Program-made: the position numbers and the translations under genes | Shown: positions 22,263 through 32,995 of the stretch, piece after piece | Numbering within the stretch: the first letter of the stretch is position 1 | Layout: each line of letters begins with the position of its first letter | The notes under the pieces: generated by a model | Told to the model about the DNA's origin: nothing | The model's input: only the letters and a program-made list of their open reading frames with translations | The model's database searches: none | Assembly: GCF_000275845.1 (NCBI RefSeq) | Contig: NW_006766903.1 | Span: 243,500 to 307,499, forward strand | Length of the DNA: 64,000 nt | Reading direction: 5' to 3' | DNA from: Dichomitus squalens LYAD-421 SS1 | Taxonomy: Eukaryota > Basidiomycota > Agaricomycetes > Polyporales > Polyporaceae

Positions 22263-23395
22263 CATTTTATTATGGGGACAGTGGGAACTATCTCAATGGA
22301 CCTCGACATGGGTTCACCAGAGCAGCCATTCGTGTCAAACACCGCCGCGTCGGTGGTTATGGAAGAAATTGTCTCCGATCCTTGCCGTGAGTCAGGTCTG
22401 TAGTCATGTCTAGGCATTGTGCTCATCGTCTGAATGACTGACAGATCCCCCTACACCTACAGAGCTGCATACGAATGCGGAGAGGAATGCCTCGGCTTCC
22501 TCTCGTGCATTGCGACTTCGGTACGGTGACTGGACAGAGGCGGAGGGTGATCACAGGGTTGTTTCGACACTCCATGCATGGCAAAAGTTCTTGTGCGAGC
22601 CTGGACTTCCTAACAACCATGCCGCATCTGTCCTGCACAGGTTGAATAGGTTTCCGGATCGCCATGCTTGCGCACGCCCCGCGTTTGAAAACCAGATTGT
22701 GGACGGCGGAAGTGCCCGCGTGCTCGTCGAATGAGCTAACAACTGCCGACACTGCACTGTTTTCTGAGGGTTTGAAGAGTAGCGTCTCGAATCTCAGTTT
22801 TGACATCACCTGTGGTGTACACTGTACAGATCTAGGACGGTTGAATGTATCATCTCAACGTCATTCCTATGTATTCATGTATTCTCGACACTAGTATCTA
22901 GGTCACAGCGATGACGTTTGACTGAAGATCACCTCTTGACAAAAGCGATACAATAGGATGACTGGGCTACAACTACTTTGGCAGAGCGGCACAACAGAGC
23001 GGCGACACCAATGGACATGTGTGGATACTGAATATGAGTACCACGAGAATGGAGGCAAGGAAAGAAAGAAGGGAACCGTAAGTCGATATACATTCCCACA
23101 AAGCAAATGGGAGAGAATGGAATTGGCTAGGGTGGAGTGCGAGCGCGACAGATGTCGAGAGGATAGAGTAGAACAGATCGGGTCAGCAGGGGAATACATC
23201 AGGACATAACGATAGAAAATCAAGCAGGAGAACGTGAGGGAAAGGGTGGCATACGGCGGGACGAGTAAAAAGTAGAAGCGGTATCGATGCTTCGGATGAG
23301 GGAGACGAAGCGCGCTTGCGCGGGTTGTGACGCCGAGGGGGGTCGCATCCGAACGAGCGGCTGGTGAGCCGACCTCTTCTTGAGGGAAAATACGC
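22263..23395. other. Intergenic, no gene seen
   Basis: Only short, unconserved frames are present. The 23280-23395 part is the 3' side of zinc-finger gene B. Confidence 0.45.
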
Positions 23396-24446
23396 CTAGA
23401 CGTTGGTTGTCCCAGCCCCTGTAGAGTCTAATGACCTATAATCCCAGACAACATGAGTACCCGCGCTTGGCATATGGACAGGTCGACAAGAGGAGCTGAG
23501 ACTCACGCTGTCTGCAGATACGCTGGTGCCGCAGCGCGGCATCCTGTCGACTGTACGATCTTCTGCAAAACCGGCACGGCGTTTTTGCCTTGAGGTGTTT
23601 GGACACGAAGTGCCGGCTGATAACCTGTGCGGTCACCCCGGTTTCGCCACACCCCGCGACCTGGCACACTCTTTGAGCAGATTCATAGTGCGCCATGAGG
23701 TGTGTGGTGGCCCCATTGGGATTGTCACGGTACAGCAGTCGCGCGCAGCCGTCGAATGGACAAACCATGCCGTTGTCTCCCCCTGCCTGTGTCTGTGTCT
23801 GTGCCTCTGCTGCTGTCTGTGCCTCTGCTTCTACCGTTTCCCCTCCCTCTTCCTCCGCTGCCAAGGCCTGCTCGGAGCTGATCTCGCCCGCTTCCAGAGC
23901 GTCGGACGTGGTAGGGAGAGCCGGCGTCGATAGGCCGGCGTGAGGCGACGATGGGGGACTAGGCAAGATGGAGTTGCCAGCGAAGACAGACCACGAGGCG
24001 TTCGAAGAGGACTCAGGCCCCGTTCCTTGTCCCACATTGTGAATCGGAGAGAAGGCTGTCCTAGCACGTTTCCTAGGCGGAGGCTGGCATTCACCGTCGT
24101 CGTTGTCGCCATCGTCTTCACCGTCGTCTTCGCCGTCTTCTGGCCTACCTCGCTTGGCCGGGCCGATGGGGAGATACGTCAGCTGCACCAAGGTTGCAGA
24201 CCATCGGGCATCCGTCCCATCGCGATTGCAAATGACGAGCGGCAACTCGACAACCTCTGTCCCGAAAGGCGAATCTACGACTAACGGTATGAAGATCAAT
24301 TCACCCAAAGTGAAATCCTCCATGTCCCTGTCCGAGACTCCTTCGAGGTAGCAGGGACACATCCATTCACCGCCATGCTCACGGCAGAGGACGATGAAGA
24401 TGGGTGGATCGGAGAGGTGTCGTGAAATCACAAACTCTAACCCCAT
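23396..24446 (-). CDS. C2H2 zinc-finger protein B
   Basis: Exon 1 is 24446-23507, the intron 23506-23419 (88 nt, GTGAGT...TACAG), exon 2 23418-23396; 963 nt, 320 aa. It starts MGLEFVISRHLSDPPIF, preceded by a CT-rich leader. Next come an acidic run (DGEDDGEDDGDNDDGE), a basic patch (PPPRKRARTAF), a Pro/Ser and Gln/Ala region, and three fingers: CPFDGC...HLMAH, CQVAGC...H....H, and CRFCRRSYSRQDAALRH with a closing Cys. It is the paralog of gene A in the opposite orientation. The intron position after the last finger is conserved, but exon 2 here adds only a few residues where A has 127. Reading through the intron would end at 23436 instead. It is probably a nuclear DNA-binding protein. Confidence 0.75.
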
Positions 24447-24563
24447 ACTGGATGGCAGAGGGAAGGTATGCGAAAGAGGCGGGGGGGAGGTCGATGGGCA
24501 AGGGAGAAGGCTGCAGACGAGGAGGGGGGCCAGAGTGCAGCCACTGATGTAGCGGACGCGGCG

Positions 24564-24626
24564 AGGCGCGTAAACATACGCAAACGACGCGGTGATGTTC
24601 TGGTCGCGGCAGGTACCGTGACCGTT
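24564..24626 (-). promoter_or_regulatory. Conserved promoter box upstream of zinc-finger gene B
   Basis: On the minus strand AACGGTCACGG (24626-24616) is followed, after 25 nt, by the 27-bp box (24590-24564). The box matches that of gene A at 26 of 27 bases. The spacing in gene A is 17 nt. The ATG is about 120 nt downstream of the box. Confidence 0.6.
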
Positions 24627-27225
24627 TGTTCTCGTAGAGGTCCACGCGTCGACTATTCCCATTCTGGGTCAACAATGGGAGTCAGACCCACTTCGCTACC
24701 TGCGGAGACATCCTGCGTGAGACAAATCGTTAGCCGTAGGTGTTCAGCAACATGCCCTTTTGCGCTCGTCTGTGTCCCCGCCTTGAAGCCTTCATCTGAA
24801 ATCTCTTCGTTTGGTCCTGCGCTGCCCGTAACCACCGTCGACCACGGCCGCAATCACAGAAATTATCGGTTGAAATCAAACAACATGTCGCCACGAGGCG
24901 AGCAGAGAACATTCCGCTCACTCACGAAACAACTACTCGCACAACTGCATACTGGACAAGCGATTGTACGGGGACGATGGACGAGACGAGGTAGTTGAGA
25001 CGGTGCGTGCCCGACTTGTATCCCCTCGGCTATCTGCCCTTTGGGACAATTTGCACCGGTGAAAACTTATATCTCCGGCCGCAACACGAGCAGCGGGGGG
25101 AAGACGATTATTGGGACGACTTCCCCTCGCTACTGCTCCGCCTGCGAAGCTAGAGAACCACGCTGAGCGCCGAAAAGTCCGCGCTCACGTGTCCTGACCA
25201 AGCGCCCGTTCTCGAGGGCGTCGCACCTTATGCTCTGCGATATTCATCCCAGACTGCGTATTGTGACTGACCTCGAAAAAGGAGGTTATCAGTCGAATCT
25301 GATGAAATACGCACATTCTATGGGGCTATCGGCGCCTGTACCGGGTGGACGCATGCGCACGGGCGGTGGACGTCGCATAGGCCGAAGGTGCAACGCAATG
25401 TCTGCGGCAATTCTGACAGGTTAGAACTCGTGTCAAAAACGATCACATGCAATCATTACAGCTGATTGGAATGGGGGACAAGTACTGCAGCATAGCGAGC
25501 AAGAGGCTACTCGAGCAAATCCTCCATGGACGTCGAGACTTCCGGGGGCATCCCGTGTGCTGCAGGGCTTTGGTTGACCTTTGCGTCCGCCGCAATTCAC
25601 CAAAACCTCGGTGCTGATTCTCTGTCATATCCCTTCAGATTTTGTCTCCAGCCTCTTCGTTCTGGTCCAGCGGCACTGGTAACCACGGTGGACCGACACG
25701 ACAACCACCCATGCCGACAGATCACAAAATCCAAGCTCCATCTGCAGTCAGCGCAGAGACAGTCCTGACGCCATCCACGCCACTCCTGAATCTAATCACT
25801 CACTGACCGCCGTTGCTGCTCGATGACTGCAACAGGCGGACCGCATAGGTGATGTGATTATGTGCCCAGGACGTACGGCGTCAGCATCCAGGCCATGTCG
25901 ATGTCCGGGAAACAGGCAGTTCCATTGCACGTCGTTCGACGAGTAGCTGCGGGAGGAAGTATCCGAGGATGGTCTCCACCGCTACTCGTCGACGATTGTG
26001 GGCGTGAAGCTCGAGACTGGTGCTAAGCGCCTTTCCCACACGGACGTGGACAGCGTCCACGAAGGACGTTTCTCGGGCATACCATCAATCGGAGCCCAAC
26101 AGGGTCTCATAAAGCAATATGCAATCTATTCCTCGGGTCTGCGGCACATTGGCACACCCAAGAGCCCGACAGTGCTTGATTCCATGACACGTGGAAACTC
26201 ACCGGAGGAGTGCATCGCTGTGAGAGAGGTGCGCATGTGTAGCACGGGGCGCAGCCAAGCAGCCAACGGCGCGACGCAAGTGCTGCAAGGTTTTGATTAC
26301 ATCAGGGCATGTACTTTGTGGTACTGGACTCTTCCATACCTGACTCTAATGATTCTAGGGCGACGATGCACCGTAGTATTGCAAGCCGAGGGATGTATCT
26401 GGAGAGGGTGCGCGCGATTCGCCGCATTTCATCGCATCCTACAGTATGCCGTTCTTCTCTCAGAATGGTCGAAGCTTACCTGTGTGGCTAATGACCTGTT
26501 CGGAACAGAGGAGGCCGCCCTGTCCTAGGCCGGGGAATAGACCACTTGAGCGAATGCTCGACAGACCGGGTGGACCAACAGTAACATGGAGGTCTTAACA
26601 CGAGAGCTCTCTGAGGCCTCATGTTCCGTCATGTACGGAACAGGCGGTATACTGTCCCTAGACGTTATGTGCCCGCGCAGCGTGGAAGGTCTGTACCATC
26701 GAGAATCTGTTACAACCAATGTCCGACTACGTCAATAACTAGTTGAGAGCATAGTCCATCAGGAGTAGTACCGATATCGCACACGATAGTTGAGCCCACG
26801 CAGGGGGCCGACTGCCCGAGGCAGTTATCTGGGAATCGCTGTCTGGAGCTATTTGATCGTTCCCGATCGCTGCAAAGGATAGTTGGGGCCGGATTCGAGG
26901 CGCGGGAGCCCTCCCATTGCACATCTTGCCAGGTAGAACGACTGCAGCCTAGCCAAGCATACTCGAGCTCCGCACAAAAGAAAGCCGTCTTATAGGAGAA
27001 AGAGAAGATACTTGAAGACTCACACCTCAGCGCGACAACGGCGACGGCAGTGTTTGGCGCTCGCCCGCTATGGCAACGCAGCGATGTCGGCATCGACGTC
27101 TCTTCCGCCCGCTTGCCATCTTCATTTTTTGCTCGTTGGCGAGTTTTGCTTGTGCCGCCTAATCACACTACGTGCTCGTCTGTCTGCCTGCCGTAACTTG
27201 TCTCGCATTCTAGTCGAGTGGTCCC

Positions 27226-28760
27226 CGAACGATCAATAACTTTTGCTGCTGCTGCCGTGACCAGCAAAAGGTGCTGTGTGGAACATGCCAAACTCTTATG
27301 TGGACGGAATCCGACGGATGGTGTAGGGCAACCACGAACGGTTGACCTGAAAGAAGTGTGGTATCCTCACGGACAGCGACAAGCTGCGCGGAGTCTCGAT
27401 GGGGAAGGGGCAGGCAGTGGATGAGGTTCTCCGTGCTCTGCGTTAGCATGGTACGTGATGTAGTGCTGGATCCCAGCTCCGTCAGTCACTGTGCTCGCGC
27501 GAACACCAAGCTTGTCCCGCTGCGCGCGAGTGGGCTGATGCCGTCAATGGAGGTTGGGGGGAGGAGCACCTCCGGGCTCTACAGGTGTTCGTAAGCTTCA
27601 TCTGTGTTGTTACAACTGCACTTGGCGTTCACTTGTGAGGTGTCTGTCGCTGCTGGTCGCCCTCTGTGACAGGCCGTTAACCTCTGGTTCATGGGATTTG
27701 AATGAGAGCCTGAGCCTCGGAAGCCTTTGCAATCCTCTCATGTATTCCTCGCTCTCGCCTGCGTATGGGGTCAGCGCCCGCGATCGAGTGCGGAACGCTC
27801 ATGTTCATAACACTGTGGCCAGTGGCCGAGGGCCCAACTAGTTGAGGGCCGCCCAGTCAGAAGCGTTTCGCCTGTCCACGACGGCGCAACATAGTACCGC
27901 ATATACATAGAGCTGGATGCGATTCGTCCATCAGTCGAATTTAGTCTGTCCAGTCGTCGATATGATCGGCGCAGCGTAGCATAGAGTCGCATTTACGCTT
28001 TCACTTTGGATGTCATCCTGATCGCGACGCTCTGTCGCGAGGCGTGCAGTGCGGGAGGTGAGCAGTCCATCTTTTGGCACACATTGCCGAGTCATCTGCG
28101 CTTCGGGATTCTCGGGGACCACGATTACACACGCGATAGAGGGCTACGTCAACCGTCTTACGGCCTGTGACTTATGTGCCGTTGAGACGGGTATGTACTT
28201 TTCATACCGCATCCACTCGTTATATAGCCGATGTACTAACGCCCATGGAGGGAAAGAGCAAAGCATGCGTCGGAAGGATATGTATGTCCTTTGGGATACG
28301 CGAAGAGCACAGTATTCAGGTACTCGCTCAATCAAGCTTTTGGCATTTTTGCTAATACATCACTACATGAACAGCTTCGACTTCTCCGGCTTTGGAAGAT
28401 CGGCGTCCTTTCCCGCAAATCAAACCCCACGTGTTCTCACAAACCCGTCGTTCACCCTCTCCGTTTGACACGATCGCAGAGTCACCGACCTCGTCCGAAC
28501 GACGTTCCCTCTCCGCGTCCCGACTTGATGAACGAAGCCAGCTGACGACGACCTGCTTTTTCAGGTTTGCTGACTAAGTAGGTGTAGGGCCCGGTGTCTC
28601 GGCAATGTCGCTCGTCATCTGAACACGGATATGTGGAAGGCTTTGTCTATTCCCATGGCAGAGACAGGATTGGTCCCAGGCTCGCGTGCGGGGTCATGTG
28701 CGGTAATCAATCACGGCGTACGGCTCACGGATGCGCGAGATGCCAGTCTGTCCGACCCGT
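27226..28760. other. Intergenic, no gene seen
   Basis: Short unconserved frames only. The right end is the upstream region of the carboxylesterase. Confidence 0.45.
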
Positions 28761-28767
28761 TATATAC
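28761..28767 (+). promoter_or_regulatory. TATA-like box of the carboxylesterase
   Basis: TTATATA lies 34 nt before the chosen ATG (28801) but only 4 nt before an in-frame ATG at 28771. This favours 28801 as the start if the box is used. Confidence 0.4.
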
Positions 28768-28800
28768 CCCATGGTCGGACAGCTCTCAGGTCACACCGCC

Positions 28801-30988
28801 ATGGCTCCTGTCTCCACTCCTTGGAGTGTCCGCCTTCTAGGCTGGTCTGCTTTGTCCATGCTGCTCGCGTCGACGACGCAAGCGGCATCACCCACAGTGA
28901 AGGTGAACGGGACGAGCATCGTAGGGAGCTCACAGGCTGTCGGTGGCCTCATCGGCGTCGACTTTTTCGGAGGTGAGTATCCTAGCGTCTATGGTGACCC
29001 GGGAAGGAGTCACTGACGGGTCTTGTGGTATTCTTCGTTTACGCAGGGATTCCGTTTGCGAAACCGCCATTGGGTGAATTGCGCTTCGCGCCACCCGTGG
29101 AGATCGACACCCTCGGTGTGCCCACGTTCAACGCCACAGAGTTCGGCGCGCCTTGCGTGCAGTTCAATGTCAGTCTTGTGTCTATGCAAGCGAGTGTTTA
29201 TTGACTAAGACGTCTACCTACCAGCTTACGGGCGTCTCGGAGGACTGCTTGACGTTGAACATCTACCGCCCTTCCGAAGCTCTGCTCCCTACAAACGCCT
29301 CGGTTCCTGTGCTGTTCTGGATCTACGGGGGCGGCTTTCTCGAAGGCGAGACGTCCATCTACGACGCGACCGAGATTATTGTACAGAGCGTCTTGAGGGT
29401 GTGTCGCACCCATGGATGTCCTGACGATGTTGTTAGTCTGATTGTGCTGCTGTAGGGGACACCGATCGTATACGTCAGCGTGAACTACCGCGTGGGGCCC
29501 TTTGGATTCCCACAAGGCACGGAGGCTGCCCAGCTTGGAGCATTGAATGTCGGACTGAAGGATCAGCTTGCGGGGCTGTCGTGGGTGCAGAAGCACATCA
29601 GCGCGTTTGGAGGCGATCCTACAAAGGTATGCGTCATCAAAACGATATGCTCCCTCAGAATCAGTCACTCACCTTCATCTCCGTAGGTCACGATATTCGG
29701 ACAGAGCGCTGGTTCCATATCCATCGCACAGTTGTATCTTAACTCTGGCTTAGAGAAATATGGTGTACGAGGTGCAGTGAGTACCATTCCGCTTTCCCCT
29801 GCGTACGACGTGCTCAGTATGTTCTCGTAGATCTTCGAATCGGGTTCTGCTGGGAGCTTGCCAATCTTTGACGCCTCCCGCCGCGAAGTCGTGTGGGACT
29901 CCTTCGTGGGCAACACGACGGCGTGCACGGACGCGACGGCAGGAGCCACTTTTGGGTGCTTGCGTAACGCAACCACGTCTGACCTTCTCTCATCCTGGGA
30001 GACGATTGCGGCGCTCTTCCCTGAGCCTTTCCTCTTCAGCCCTGTCATCGACGGACCGAATGGCATCATCCCCGATCTTCCATCCAAGCTGCTCGCAGCC
30101 GGTCACTTCTCCAAGATCCCGTTCATTGCCGGTACCGTACTGGACGAAGGCACAGACTTCGTCCCCCAGTCGATCTCGTCCGAACAGGAACTGATTGAGT
30201 TCCTTGTCATCTCCGACAACCCTTTCAACCCGACGCTCTCGACCAAGTTCCAACAGGACATCGCTACCCTCCTGCAGCTCTACCCCGACATTCCTGCTCT
30301 CGGCTCGCCGTTCGGAACCGGAAACGAGACGTTCGGCTTGAGCAGCGAATACAAGCGCGCGTCGGCACTGTTGGGTGATGCATCATTCCAGGCCCCTCGT
30401 CGAGAGTGGATCCAGACGGCGGCCGCGGAGGGGGTCACCACGTACGGATATATCTTCACCGATCAGCATGCTGCCGCAGCCGATCCTGCCGCAGGAGGTA
30501 TGCGTCTCCTATCTCTGCCCCCGCAGCTAACGCTCACGATGTTCGTCTGCTCACAGTGCAGCATGCTTCCGAGATTCCGTACGTGTACGGCGACCCTACG
30601 GTTACTGAAAGCAATATGGGAGTTGGAGTGCTGGCGACGTCCATGACGCACTACTGGATCTCGTTCGCTGTGAGCGGTACGCCTAACGATGGCAAGGGCC
30701 TTCCGAGTGGGTGGTATTTAGTTGTCTCCGTCGAGGTACATGCTAACGTTATCATGCCTTAGGAACCGCGTGGCCGCAATACCAACCGAATAATCAGGTG
30801 CGTCTTGCATCATGGACTATTCACCTCTTTGCTGACGGTATGGCGGAAACAAATAGGTGCTTATTCAGTTCGACACCACCAACCTGACCTCGGACTTGTC
30901 GAAGGCGACCTTCGCTATCATCCCAGACACATATCGTGCACAACAGATATCTTTTATCAACTCTATCTCGGCCGATCTTGGAGAATAG
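28801..30988 (+). CDS. Secreted type-B carboxylesterase/lipase, 570 aa
   Basis: There are nine exons: 28801-28972, 29047-29168, 29225-29398, 29456-29626, 29687-29776, 29831-30497, 30557-30706, 30763-30797 and 30857-30988. The introns are 54-74 nt, all GT-AG, and the sum of 1713 nt is in phase. The N-terminus is a signal peptide ([17 protein letters not shown]). The alpha/beta-hydrolase marks are [28 protein letters not shown], the oxyanion loop YGGGF, and the nucleophile elbow FGQSAGS with Ser about 220. The probable acid is Glu about 349 (LDEGTDF) and the His about 468 ([11 protein letters not shown]). Family members hydrolyse esters of lipids, sterols or xenobiotics outside the cell. GQSAG instead of the common GESAG is a mild oddity. 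Four decayed copies lie in this window. Confidence 0.92.
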
Positions 30989-31799
30989 GTGTGGTAGTCT
31001 CGATACGCAGACTAAGCGGAGAACTTTGAGGACGTAGCTATAGCCTTCCTCTTGGGTATCTCCCAGACGCATAATCAATTCCTCTTTCCCATCATTGTCT
31101 TCCATGACCTGTGACGGAACACGCAGGTCAACGGCGTCCGAAGGACATAAGAGCGGGTTGCTATACCCAGTCTCCCAGATGACTATCGCAGTATCTCTCC
31201 TCACCGAAGTGGTTCAGTTGAGCTCGAATGCGTAGCTTATTAAAGTGGACGCCTAAAGGTCAACCACGGTAGATACAGGACTTTCGGAGTTGGAACGCCC
31301 CTGATAGACGAAATCCCTACGGACTCGGACGTCACCTCGACTCTTTAATACTCAGTGACCCACTACATGTGTTTTTTCTCCCAGGAAGTCACGTTTGTGC
31401 CACTTCATACTGCGTGCTCATTTACTTGGCGTTTAGCTCATGCATCACCTCATACTCCAGCTAGAAGGTGTCTTCGGCCGATCAAACCACCCCGCCGCTA
31501 CCGTCATATGTTTCTGACATATCCAGGGAGAAACAATGCTTTCCAGAATGTTGCGTCGTAATAAGAGTTCCTTGATGGGCGGATTACGCCAGGCGGATGG
31601 GAGAGCCAGAAAATATGGTGTTATGTATTAGCAAGTATTGTACGTTCCCCAAGCATCCTCGCAATCAGCCGGTTGGGCCATCCACATGAACTCGGAATCG
31701 CGTAGACCATGGGTGTCAGATGTTCGGCAGCGTCGACTTCCGCGGACGTCAGTATAGCTGCATCTGATATGGGCACAAGAAGGCGAATCCGATTGATCT
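30989..31799. other. Intergenic, no gene seen
   Basis: Only short frames lie between the intact esterase and its downstream relic. Confidence 0.45.
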
Positions 31800-32600
31800 A
31801 TAGGGGCTTTGTTTCTGCGTAAGTGTTTAGTCTGCGAAGCCCCCCTCTATAATCTGCGCTTCGCGCCGCTGATTGGAGATGGACACCTTGGGTGTATCCG
31901 TGTTCGATACAAATTACTTTGGTGCGCCTTTCGTGGAGTCCAATGTACGTCCTTCACATCTATCGCATGGAAAGCTGCGTCTCTCACGACACATTTTTAC
32001 TGTTAGCTTACGAGCGCTTCAAAAGACAGCACTTGACGTTGACTAACATTCGTCCTTCTCAAGCTCTCCTGTCCAAGCATGCTCCCGTGCCCGTCTCATT
32101 ACAGATCTATGAGGTGGCTCGTTCAAGGTCAATACTTGCATCTATAACTGCAACTCAAATTATCGTGCAGAGCATGTTGGGAGTGAGTTCCTCGCAATGT
32201 CTGTTCAATAAAGCTGCGGACCTGACTCATAGCTCTAAGGATCACTGGTCGCCTATGTTAGCTTAAGCTTACGCGTTGGACCATTCGGGTCCTCGCAAGA
32301 CACTGAGGCAGAACAACTTGGAGCGTTGAATGTCGAACTGAAGAATCGGCGTGCGGGCTGTTGTGGGTGCAGAAGCACATTAGTGCGTCTGGAGGCGATT
32401 TGACCAAGTCGTACTTACAACTATCGTCAAGATAGGATCCTTACTTACTACTGTCATCCCTAAGATCACGTTATTGGGCCAATGCAACGGTGCGGTATCA
32501 ATTGCCGCCTTGTATCTGCATCCTGGCTGGTGTCCGAGAGGCCGTAAGTACCACTCCATTTTACGTCGTGGACGACAAGTTGAACGTTTTCCGCACATCT
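31800..32600 (+). pseudogene. Carboxylesterase relic 1 (exons 2-5)
   Basis: Fragments in several frames follow the intact gene in order: LRFAPL (~31855), LTLTNIRPSQALLSKHAPVP (~32035-32095), then a block like RVGPFG..Q.TEAEQLGALNV (~32275-32335), and LLGQ.NGAVSIAALYL (~32470-32520) in place of the FGQSAG elbow. Stops and frame changes are frequent. It is a tandem copy on the same strand, about 0.8 kb after the intact gene. Confidence 0.75.
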
Positions 32601-32995
32601 CTACTTGAACCGTTCTTGCGACACCCGACAAAGTGTATTCCATGTGCGACCTCCATTTGCGAATTGCACTCGTGAACATGTATACAGTCTTCGCTTCCTC
32701 GCTTTTATCCATGGCTCGGGGCACTGTTGCGGCTAGATATTGGCTCAGGCAATCCCTGCTCTGTGGTACTCATTATCTCCAAAGAGGTTCAATGTGTGTG
32801 CGAAAGAATATGATTTATACGTGATGACTGTCATTCTCATGGTAATGAACAAAACGGAGAGAAGTCTGTGCTCAACGCAATTCAGAAAATGGGGCGGTCA
32901 AAACCATAGATGAACGAGCACCTGAATAGGGAATATCATGGAATTGACTGCGCCAGGAGCCAAAGCGTCGAGACCAGCCCATGATGAAATGGCTG
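32601..32995. other. Intergenic between esterase relic and CYP51-like gene
   Basis: It holds the 3' flank of the CYP51-like gene. Nothing else was seen. Confidence 0.45.

Larger units (their letters stand above)
23396..27225 (-). repeat. Right arm of the inverted segmental duplication
   Basis: This is the mirror image of 3840-7620: zinc-finger gene B, then a promoter-side region, then 25640-26010 and 26520-27225. A local direct repeat is added: 24775-24900 resembles 25630-25760 (TCTTCGTT.TGGTCC, GTAACCAC). Apart from gene B no protein is recognisable in 24627-27225; the open frames there (for example 25998-26528) are not supported. Confidence 0.7.

Noticed and set aside
25998..26528. 176-codon plus-strand frame in the right duplication arm
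   Set aside because: The left arm does not preserve this frame and no domain is seen.
3840..27225. The two inverted pairs (HNH and zinc-finger) as one large palindrome
   Set aside because: HNH copy B lies at 9-12.6 kb, inside the loop between the zinc-finger arms, not beyond 27 kb as one palindrome would require.
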